52,966 nucleotides of DNA from an uncultured Gammaproteobacteria bacterium (GTDB taxonomy: Bacteria > Pseudomonadota > Gammaproteobacteria > DRJJ01): contig CAMYJU010000015.1 of assembly GCA_947258795.1 (NCBI GenBank), positions 1-52,966 of the forward strand. The letters run 5' to 3'. The notes under the pieces were generated by a model. That model worked only from the letters and a program-made list of their open reading frames with translations. It was not told where the DNA came from and did not search any database. A program made the translations under genes and the position numbers. Below, in pieces: positions 43,726 through 51,245 of the stretch. Numbering within the stretch: position 1 is the stretch's first letter; each line of letters begins with the position of its first letter.

Positions 43726-44733
43726 TCAGTTCGCAAACCCAATCGGGTCGATCCTGAACGAACCATTACAGCCTGACTTGAAATCCGGGTTGGCCCGCAA
43801 CACTGCGGCACCCAGTAATTCACCCTGAACCAGGTTTTTCGGCAGATTGATATAAATATCGACCAGGTTTCCACCCTTGCACTTGAGTCGCATGCGTTTG
43901 TGAGCATTTTCTCCCAGGGCGCAATCAACCCTTTTATAAAAGTCTGTTTCGTCGACCTGTTTGCCGATATTGCGTGAGATAAAATAGGCAATACCGGACT
44001 CATTGAATTGTCGCGTCAGGTCACTGGCGATTTGATGGTATTTATCAATAGACCATTTCGTCTGACAAGTGCCATGCTTGTGCCATTCGTGTCGTTGCAA
44101 ACAGGAACCCGCCCTGGCGCTGGGCATGACCTGTTCCAGTTCAAGTCGTATTTCCGTTGCCAGGCTCAGTGCCGGATAGTCACAGAAGTGTCCGGGTTTG
44201 TTCCTGACTTCGCCGCAATAACCATAACCGGTACCGCAGGACTTTTTATTCGGCCATAAACCATGCAGGGTGAAATTGCGTGCCTGGTAGGCCTTCTGAT
44301 CTGTAACATGACATTCCGGTTTATCGCGATGGGTTTCACAAAACGCGGGTTGCCAGCTCAGGGCCAGCTTGTAACTGTCTTCCTGTCCGGAAGTATTGCA
44401 GGCCCCGGAAGGTTGCGAGACCGGTCCTGAGCCTATCTGGACGTTAACCGTGCCGCAATGATCGGCAACCCAGCGCAGGGTCGGGCTGGCATTCTGGATG
44501 TGAACGCGGTACCAGCCGGGATTGACGGGTCGATTGACCTCAGACACCAGGTAGGTCTGGTCGACGACAAGTTTTGTATTATCCGGATTGGTGCGCTTGT
44601 TTTTGGAAACGTAGGCCTCGCAGGTCTGTGTTGCCTGGATAGTGCCTGTCGCGGACGTGCTGGCAAGCGATGGCAGGCTGACCACCAGCGTGATGATTAG
44701 GGTCCATATTTTGATAAGTTTGAATATATTCAT
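43726..44733 (-). CDS. Secreted RNase T2 family protein
   Basis: 335 aa. Signal peptide (about 1-24, LPSLASTSA), an N-terminal SH3-like domain of about 75 residues, then RNase T2: FTLHGLWPN (CAS I His) and QRHEWHKHGTC (CAS II with both His and Glu) are intact, so a catalytically competent endoribonuclease is predicted. Eight or more cysteines suggest disulfides. Related to E. coli RNase I (rna), but with an added N-terminal domain. It precedes the hydrolase gene on the same strand. Confidence 0.92.
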   Translation of the reverse strand: MNIFKLIKIWTLIITLVVSLPSLASTSATGTIQATQTCEAYVSKNKRTNPDNTKLVVDQTYLVSEVNRPVNPGWYRVHIQNASPTLRWVADHCGTVNVQIGSGPVSQPSGACNTSGQEDSYKLALSWQPAFCETHRDKPECHVTDQKAYQARNFTLHGLWPNKKSCGTGYGYCGEVRNKPGHFCDYPALSLATEIRLELEQVMPSARAGSCLQRHEWHKHGTCQTKWSIDKYHQIASDLTRQFNESGIAYFISRNIGKQVDETDFYKRVDCALGENAHKRMRLKCKGGNLVDIYINLPKNLVQGELLGAAVLRANPDFKSGCNGSFRIDPIGFAN

Positions 44734-44862
44734 GATGCGTCATTCCTTTGTGTGGTCAAGCAGGATACAGGAGGATACGGTTTTCAGTATGCCCTGTAGT
44801 ACATGATAAATATTGACTGTCAGGGCCCCCGTTTCAGGTGGTAGCTATACATGGTTCCCCAG

Positions 44863-47766
44863 TCAGTCGAGTTTACTGCCAATACCTTTGTTTTTAATGA
44901 AATCAGGTGCTTTTTCGGGCAGGCCGATATAATAACCCTGTGCATAATCTACGCCCATTTTCCTTAATTCATCAAGAATCTTCCCATCTTCGACCCACTC
45001 GGCAATGGTGTATATCTTCATGACCCTGGCAATATGAACTATCGATTCGATAATAGCCCTGTTCATGGGGTCGTCTATGAGTCCACTGATAAAACGCCCG
45101 TCTATTTTCAGGTAATCCACCGGCAGGTTTCTGAGATAGGCGTAAGAGCACAGGCCTGTACCAAAATCATCCAGTGCAAAGCGGAAACCCTTTTTCTTCA
45201 TGCGTTCTATGAACTTGATGGCCTGCGAAAAATTTGTAATGGCGGCGGTTTCGGTTATTTCAAAACAGATAGTGTTCGGTGAAATATCATACCGGTCGAT
45301 CATGGATGAAATATAGCTGTAAATATTATCATTGCCAATACTCAGACCTGACAGGTTGATTGTATACAGCATATCCTCGCTACTGGATCGAACCTCTTTT
45401 GAATAGTGGCGGTTAATAAACGAGAATGCATTTTCTATTACCCATTGATCTATTGGATACATCAGGTTGTAACGTTCTGCGGCGCTTATGAATGAGCCTG
45501 GCAGTAGTGTTTCACCTTTTTCATTTCGCATCCGGATTAACAGTTCGTAATGTTTGCTGCTCTGTAAGGCGTCTTTCAGAGGCTGGATGGTCTGACGGTA
45601 CAAAACAAAGTCGTTTTCATTAAGCGCCCTGCTAATTTCAGATAGCCAGCGCATTTCACCCTGGTGGGATGCGATGGCAATATCGTCTTCCTTGTATAGA
45701 TGTATTCTGTTTCTGCCAAGATCCTTGGCCACATAGCAGGCGGAATCAGCTGCCTGTAGCAATTCATAGATGTCCCTGCTCATGGCGTTAATTGGGACCA
45801 GTCCGATACTGGCGCCTACCTCGAATACATTGTCTTCCCATGAAAATCGAAAGGACTTGATGCCGGAAAGCAGCTTCTCGGCAATTTCCACTGCCCGTTC
45901 CATGCTGCAGTCCAGTAGCAGGATTCCGAATTCATCACCACCCAATCTTGCCAGTGTGTCGCTGCCCCTGATTTCCGACTCCAGTCGGATCGCCAGTTGC
46001 TTGAGTAATTCATCGCCGGCCATGTGACCACAGGTGTCGTTAATGATTTTGAACTGGTCGAGATCCAGATAGCAGAGTGCGTGATGTTCATTATTATTGG
46101 TGGAACTATCCCAGGCGTTTTTCATGCGTAGCTCGAATTCGCGCCGGTTGACCAGGCCGGTCAAGGCGTCATGACTGGCCTGATAAGAGAGTTGCCTGGC
46201 CATGCCTTGCAATTCATGTGCTTCATCCTGTCTCTGTAATTCCAGAGCTATCCTGTTGGCAAAAATCTTGATGATCGGTTTCAGGCCTGTGTCAGGTTTC
46301 ATGGGTTTGGTATCCATTACCGCAACCACTCCCATAGGTAAGCCTTCAGGTGAAACCAGGGGAGTGCCAAAATAACTCTCGATATCCATAATTTTCGAAC
46401 TAATATAATAAGGATATTTTTCACGGACATGCTCGCTGATCAGGTCTTCCTTCAGGTCCAGCACATCTAGACAGGGTGTTCCTTCAAGTTGATATTCAAA
46501 ATCCTCAATAAACCGGGTGCCGTCCCAGGCCGCATAGGATTTTATTCGTGTCTTGTCGGTATCGGCAAACAGGCCAATAAAGGCGTATTTAACGTCAAAT
46601 AACTCGGCAAGGTTGATCAGGCATTTGTTGAAAAATGATTCTTCCCTGGTGAAGGCAAGACCCTGTTCAGCCAGTGATGCCAGTATCGACTCGGCACGCT
46701 CCCTGGTATTCACTTCATTCTTAAGCGATTCCTGGGTGGTACTGATACGATGGTTCAGTCTGAGCATGTATAAAATGGCCAACGTCAGGAGTGCAATAAC
46801 GACAGTAACTGTCAACAAAACCAGTCCGTACTGGTGTACCAGACGTTCAAACGAACCCATCGTAGCCATATGGTAAGGCCCTACACCCAGCTCTTTAAGC
46901 AGATTTTCAACCGGCGTGTAGTCGAGAGGGCTGATCCAGCCTATATATTTCCCGTTTATTGCTGCAGTTGTATCCTGGCGAATAGCAAACAGGGTAGCGA
47001 CAACCCTTGTTTTGAGCTGGTCGTCCATTTTTCTGATCGCTGAGAACAGCCATTCGGGATACAGTTCGGTACTGTGCAGAAAAGGAAAATCTTCTGAGTG
47101 TTTTAGCCCTATTGGCTTCAGTTCTGACAGATCAATTTTTCCGGCAGCTGCCATACGTTCAAGCATGTCGGTGCGTACAGAACCGGCGTCTTTCTTTCCT
47201 TCAATTACAGCGTAAACTACATTTTGCTGTTTTCCGCCGGCAAAGCCCAGTTCGCGGAAGTCGGTATAGGGGTTGATGTTGTTTTTCAGCAGTTCACGCC
47301 ACGCGACCCGCCAGCCACCAAATCCGAGTTCGTCTGCCCCTATAAATGTCTTGCCCTTGAGGTCTTCCAGTCTATTGATGTCGTGTCTGTCAGCCCGGGT
47401 AAAGATAACCGAGCCGAATTTTGAATAGCCCTTGCCTTGTCTTTTGTTTACCAGTGTGGCCAAGGGTTGGACATTGTAGCGGATCTTGTGTTCTACGGCA
47501 GAGGCCGGGTTGGTAAGGCAAAAATGAAACTCGCCTCTGGAAATAGCCTGGTTAAGGGAGCTGTTGTTTTCAAAGGGTGTCAGTGTAAACCGGTAGCCGG
47601 GTATATTTTCCGTCAGGTAATCTGCTGTTGCCTGCCACTGCTTCAGCGCTATTTCGGCACCCTTGTTGGCTCTTAGTGCGATACGTATTTCTTCTTCGGC
47701 AGTTGCCATACCGGAAAAGAGCAGGGAGGTGAATATAGTCAGTAAACAGTAATACTGCTTGATCAT
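44863..47766 (-). CDS. PhnD-GAF-GGDEF-EAL fusion sensor
   Basis: 967 aa. Signal peptide (about 1-23), a PhnD-like binding domain (about 24-295: EIRIALRANKGAEIALKQW, KTFIGADELGFGGWRVAWRE), TM about 307-330, a coiled linker, GAF (about 380-515), GGDEF with canonical GGDEF near residue 610 and an EAL domain whose signature reads ELL (about 738). Other EAL residues are mostly kept (EITETAA, DDFGTG, LKIDGRF), but the usual IAEGVE is IAEWVE. So cyclase looks intact; phosphodiesterase is uncertain. Periplasmic ligand binding probably feeds to c-di-GMP output in one chain, the fused counterpart of the two-gene pair at 14.5-16.7 kb. Confidence 0.9.
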   Translation of the reverse strand: MIKQYYCLLTIFTSLLFSGMATAEEEIRIALRANKGAEIALKQWQATADYLTENIPGYRFTLTPFENNSSLNQAISRGEFHFCLTNPASAVEHKIRYNVQPLATLVNKRQGKGYSKFGSVIFTRADRHDINRLEDLKGKTFIGADELGFGGWRVAWRELLKNNINPYTDFRELGFAGGKQQNVVYAVIEGKKDAGSVRTDMLERMAAAGKIDLSELKPIGLKHSEDFPFLHSTELYPEWLFSAIRKMDDQLKTRVVATLFAIRQDTTAAINGKYIGWISPLDYTPVENLLKELGVGPYHMATMGSFERLVHQYGLVLLTVTVVIALLTLAILYMLRLNHRISTTQESLKNEVNTRERAESILASLAEQGLAFTREESFFNKCLINLAELFDVKYAFIGLFADTDKTRIKSYAAWDGTRFIEDFEYQLEGTPCLDVLDLKEDLISEHVREKYPYYISSKIMDIESYFGTPLVSPEGLPMGVVAVMDTKPMKPDTGLKPIIKIFANRIALELQRQDEAHELQGMARQLSYQASHDALTGLVNRREFELRMKNAWDSSTNNNEHHALCYLDLDQFKIINDTCGHMAGDELLKQLAIRLESEIRGSDTLARLGGDEFGILLLDCSMERAVEIAEKLLSGIKSFRFSWEDNVFEVGASIGLVPINAMSRDIYELLQAADSACYVAKDLGRNRIHLYKEDDIAIASHQGEMRWLSEISRALNENDFVLYRQTIQPLKDALQSSKHYELLIRMRNEKGETLLPGSFISAAERYNLMYPIDQWVIENAFSFINRHYSKEVRSSSEDMLYTINLSGLSIGNDNIYSYISSMIDRYDISPNTICFEITETAAITNFSQAIKFIERMKKKGFRFALDDFGTGLCSYAYLRNLPVDYLKIDGRFISGLIDDPMNRAIIESIVHIARVMKIYTIAEWVEDGKILDELRKMGVDYAQGYYIGLPEKAPDFIKNKGIGSKLD

Positions 47767-47968
47767 GCGTACCAGTTCATTTTTTCGAGTTTAGACCGAA
47801 TACCAGGAAAGATTGACGAATAAAACTTGCTACGTAAAGTTTATATATAGCACAGGGATTTTATGTATCGCCAGAACGACAGGGCATTAACCCGTTATAT
47901 AGGGTTGAGTCACATAAAAATTGTTAAAAATTGTTTCGAAGGGTCAGGTATCGGCGCTGCAGCCAAAT

Positions 47969-50083
47969 TCAGCCGGTTTCAGGCAAGGCTGGGATGGCCT
48001 CTTCGGCATTTTTCAAATAGCCGAAATCACTGCCTGAGCGGTATAGCTGGTCAAAATCATCCTGATTCAGTGGCCTGCTCAGCAGGTAGCCCTGTACAGA
48101 TGTGCAGCGCATCGCGGTTACAAAATTGAGTTGCTGGGTAGTCTCGATTCCCTCGGCAACCACGTCTAATCTCAGGCCGTGTGCAAAGCTGATGATTGCT
48201 GTGGTAATGGAACGCTTCTTGCGGTCACTAACGATATCACGCAGGAAGCTGCGGTCAATTTTCAATGTGTCGACCGGTAACTTGCATAAATAGTTAAGTG
48301 AAGAATATCCGGTACCGAAATCATCTATGGTCAGTTTGACGCCCAGTTTTTTCAGGGCCTGCATGATTTCGATGTTGCTGTTAATATCATCGATCAGGCA
48401 GCTTTCCGTCAGTTCCAGTTCCAGAAATTGTGCATCCAGACCGGTTTCCTTTAATACGGAATGCACGGATTCGTAAAAACCGGGCTGGTGAAACTGAATG
48501 GCTGATACATTCACTGCGACGCGTAGTGGCGGCAGTCCGTGGTCTTGCCATTTCCTGGCATGTTGGCAACTTTCTTTTAGTACCCATTCTCCAACCTGGA
48601 TAATTTTACCGGTTTCTTCGAGTATCGGGATAAACTGATCGGGCGGAATCATGCCGTGTTCCGGATGCTCCCATCTGATCAGTGCCTCCATGCCATGCAT
48701 GACCCAATCGTCAAGACATACCTTGGGCTGGAAGAATACCCTGAACTGGGAATTGGCAATTGCAATGTTAAGGTCCTTTTCCAGTTCATAACGCTTACTG
48801 CCATGCTGGAGCATGTCCGGCGAGTAGTAATGGTATGAATTCCTGCCCGACTGTTTGGAGAAATACATGGCTGCATCGGCCTTTTTAACCAGGCTTTCGG
48901 CATCGTCATCACAAAACGGATAAACAGACATCCCGATACTGCAACTGATAAAGACCTCGTTCTGGCCAAGATGGAATGGCTGGGCCAACTGGTTGACGAT
49001 GCGCTGTGCAACATGTGTCGAGGTTTCAATGTTGTTCAGGTTTTCAAGCAGTATGGTAAATTCGTCCCCGGATATACGACTGACGGTATCGCCGGATCTG
49101 ATGCAACCATTAAGTCTGCCAGCAACTTGTCGCAGTAATTGATCGCCGGCCTCATGTCCGAGGTTATCGTTGACTTGCTTGAATCGATCCAGGTCAATAA
49201 ACATCAGTGCTGCTAATGTCTGGCTGCGCGTTGCAACCTGCATGGCATGTTCCAGTCGTTCCATGAACAGCACCCTGTTGGGTAGTCCGGTCAGGCTGTC
49301 ATAAAAGGCCACGTGGCTGATTTGCTCGGTTACCTTCTTCTGAACCTCGTTCTGTTCCTGGATAATGCGGTCTGCACGTCTGACCACGAAATACAGGACA
49401 AAGAACAGGACTGTCAGGGTTGTGACAACACCGGCAATGACCTTGGTCTGGGTCTTGTTGATTTCGCCAATAATCGGTGTTACGTCTTTATACACCTCAA
49501 ACACGCCATTGATACGGTTGTTTTTACCAGTCCTGATGGGTACATAACTGGCGATCACATTGCGATTCTGGATAAATTCGTTCTGCGCATAAATCTTGTC
49601 GCGGAAAGACAGCTTACTGATAACCTGGCCGTTTCTGGACTTCATAAACGAGCGGTGTGTGCGTTTTGATTTGCCGATCTGCTTGAAGTCGGAAGAGAAT
49701 ACGGTCATGCCATCCAGGTTGTAGATCTTGATTTTCAGGACATCGAGTCCCATGACCTGGTCGTTGATAAACTGGTCCAGTTCCCAGGTTGTGGCATGGG
49801 AACGTATTTCTTCCGCTTCCAGTTGATCGGCTTGCTCGATAAATGAAGCAAACTGGGGCCAAACCATATGCGCTAGCACCTGGGTGAGGGCGATATTGCT
49901 GCGTTCCTCGCTCAGGATCAGGTTATCGATCGAAATCTGGCGCACCCAGGTACCCAGCAGCAGGCTGGTAATGATTACGCTGGCCAGGCTGATTACGGTG
50001 TAGTTGCGTAATAGCCTGAAAGAATTGGGTATTTTACCAGCAGCCAGGTGGCTGGTATCCAGTGTTGTACCAGATTTTCGCAT
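47969..50083 (-). CDS. Membrane GGDEF-EAL protein (flagellar-regulated)
   Basis: 704 aa. TM1 about 28-48, a periplasmic domain (about 49-217), TM2 about 218-238, GGDEF domain with SGDEF in place of GGDEF (near 335-339; SGDEF variants can be active) and an intact EAL domain (EALIRW near 464, ELTESC, DDFGTGYSSL, LKIDRSF, VVAEGIET). A sigma-28-type promoter lies 34 nt upstream of the ATG, so it belongs with the motility regulon. Architecture is close to the 677-aa protein at 12.3 kb, so the two may be paralogues. Confidence 0.9.
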   Translation of the reverse strand: MRKSGTTLDTSHLAAGKIPNSFRLLRNYTVISLASVIITSLLLGTWVRQISIDNLILSEERSNIALTQVLAHMVWPQFASFIEQADQLEAEEIRSHATTWELDQFINDQVMGLDVLKIKIYNLDGMTVFSSDFKQIGKSKRTHRSFMKSRNGQVISKLSFRDKIYAQNEFIQNRNVIASYVPIRTGKNNRINGVFEVYKDVTPIIGEINKTQTKVIAGVVTTLTVLFFVLYFVVRRADRIIQEQNEVQKKVTEQISHVAFYDSLTGLPNRVLFMERLEHAMQVATRSQTLAALMFIDLDRFKQVNDNLGHEAGDQLLRQVAGRLNGCIRSGDTVSRISGDEFTILLENLNNIETSTHVAQRIVNQLAQPFHLGQNEVFISCSIGMSVYPFCDDDAESLVKKADAAMYFSKQSGRNSYHYYSPDMLQHGSKRYELEKDLNIAIANSQFRVFFQPKVCLDDWVMHGMEALIRWEHPEHGMIPPDQFIPILEETGKIIQVGEWVLKESCQHARKWQDHGLPPLRVAVNVSAIQFHQPGFYESVHSVLKETGLDAQFLELELTESCLIDDINSNIEIMQALKKLGVKLTIDDFGTGYSSLNYLCKLPVDTLKIDRSFLRDIVSDRKKRSITTAIISFAHGLRLDVVAEGIETTQQLNFVTAMRCTSVQGYLLSRPLNQDDFDQLYRSGSDFGYLKNAEEAIPALPETG

Positions 50084-50116
50084 CGATCCAGAATCAGGTA
50101 GCGGAGAATACCCATC

Positions 50117-50143
50117 ATATCGGCTTAATCGCCTGAATTTTTA
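50117..50143 (-). promoter_or_regulatory. Sigma-28 (FliA)-type promoter before a GGDEF-EAL gene
   Basis: On the minus strand: TAAAA, 14 nt, GCCGATAT (4/5 and 7/8 to TAAAG-N14-GCCGATAA). The predicted transcription start is about 25-30 nt before the ATG at 50083, the same geometry as at 12279-12305. Confidence 0.6.
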
Positions 50144-50260
50144 GTGCTAATTTATCAACACTCGCACGTAATCTATTTAAAACTGAACAAAATTCTGAGA
50201 TTCACTACGATATTTTCTGCCTGGCTGGGATCTGATGCCATTCCGGCTATTGGGCCGGAT

Positions 50261-51061
50261 CTAGCATTTTGGCTTGCCTTTGCCTGGTTTGATGGTAATG
50301 GTTCCGGACATTGGTCCGACGACGCCATTTCTGTTCGCGTAGGCTTCCTTGTATTCATATTTAACAGCTTTCCTGACCTTGAATTTGATACAGCCGGTCA
50401 ATTTCGATATATGCGTTTTCCAGGGTGACCATTTGTTACCGTCCATGGATCCCCTGACATATGACACTATAAAGGCGGCCTCTGCCGGTGCCTTGGTTTC
50501 ATCGTAGGTATTTGACACAGTCAGCATCTCAACTTTTTGCGGCGTATATCTACGCTTGGGTGCAAAGCGTGATGGTTGCTGCTTGTGAGGGCCATCAATC
50601 CATTCACACACAGCAGCCAGATCGTAGTTGCTGCGCATGTATACCCAGGCTGTTTTCTTGTCTATTTTCCTGATTATGGATCCCAGGCAGGGTTCACCGA
50701 TTGGTGCGCGCTCGGGTATGTTCTTGTTGCGGGGGATGTGCTTTAGCGGACTATCCGGCGAATCGCTGATTGGTGCTAAACGCCAGATCTTGCCAGACTT
50801 GCCTGCACCCTCTTTCATCTCACAGGCACCGGCAAGCGGATAATTGTTTCTCATATATACCAAGAAGGTTGTCTTGTCTATGCGCCTGATTACTTTACCC
50901 TGACATGGTTCTCCTACCGGAGCACGCATGCTTATATTCGGATTCCGCGGAATAAATTTCATCAGGCGATCCGGGTCATCACCATCCGGAGCAACCTGCC
51001 ACGCGGCAAATGACGTCGATTGTGTTAACAGGATCAGATACAGGAGTCTGGTTTTCATCAT
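50261..51061 (-). CDS. Exported protein with duplicated 62-residue domain
   Basis: 266 aa. Signal peptide (about 1-20). Two similar units follow at about residues 21-82 and 93-154, 72 residues apart, each with two Cys and the pattern (F/H)IPRNxNIxxRAPxGEPC, IR-(R/K)-IDKxT and VYMRxNYxLAxxCE. The C-terminal part (about 165-266) looks like a fibronectin-type or similar beta domain ending PGKGKPKC. Start: ATG 51061 or 51058; a TTG at 51064 is less likely. I do not recognise the repeated domain. Secreted or periplasmic; function unknown. Confidence 0.7.
   Translation of the reverse strand: MMKTRLLYLILLTQSTSFAAWQVAPDGDDPDRLMKFIPRNPNISMRAPVGEPCQGKVIRRIDKTTFLVYMRNNYPLAGACEMKEGAGKSGKIWRLAPISDSPDSPLKHIPRNKNIPERAPIGEPCLGSIIRKIDKKTAWVYMRSNYDLAAVCEWIDGPHKQQPSRFAPKRRYTPQKVEMLTVSNTYDETKAPAEAAFIVSYVRGSMDGNKWSPWKTHISKLTGCIKFKVRKAVKYEYKEAYANRNGVVGPMSGTITIKPGKGKPKC
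50603..51004 (-). repeat. Coding duplication of a 72-codon unit
   Basis: The two copies cover 51004-50819 and 50788-50603. The encoded units share most Pro, Gly, Cys and Arg positions, whereas the spacer between them is Gly/Lys-rich. DNA identity is lower than protein identity, so the duplication is old. Confidence 0.75.
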
Positions 51062-51245
51062 CAAACCAGAAACTATAATAACTGGCGTTGGATGTCCACT
51101 ATACGGGTGCAGACCCTGTGCACATCGAACATGATTGCAGTGGATGTCCGGATTGGACTGCTGACAGGTTGAAATTGCAAAATTTCCGGTTTTGTACCAG
51201 TTCTAAATAGACGTTTCGTCGAGCGATATGCTAGCCTTTTAAGTA

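Noticed and set aside
47835-47861. TAAAGTTT on the plus strand, as in a FliA -35 box
   Set aside because: The matching -10 position reads AGGGATTT (three of eight), and no plus-strand gene follows.
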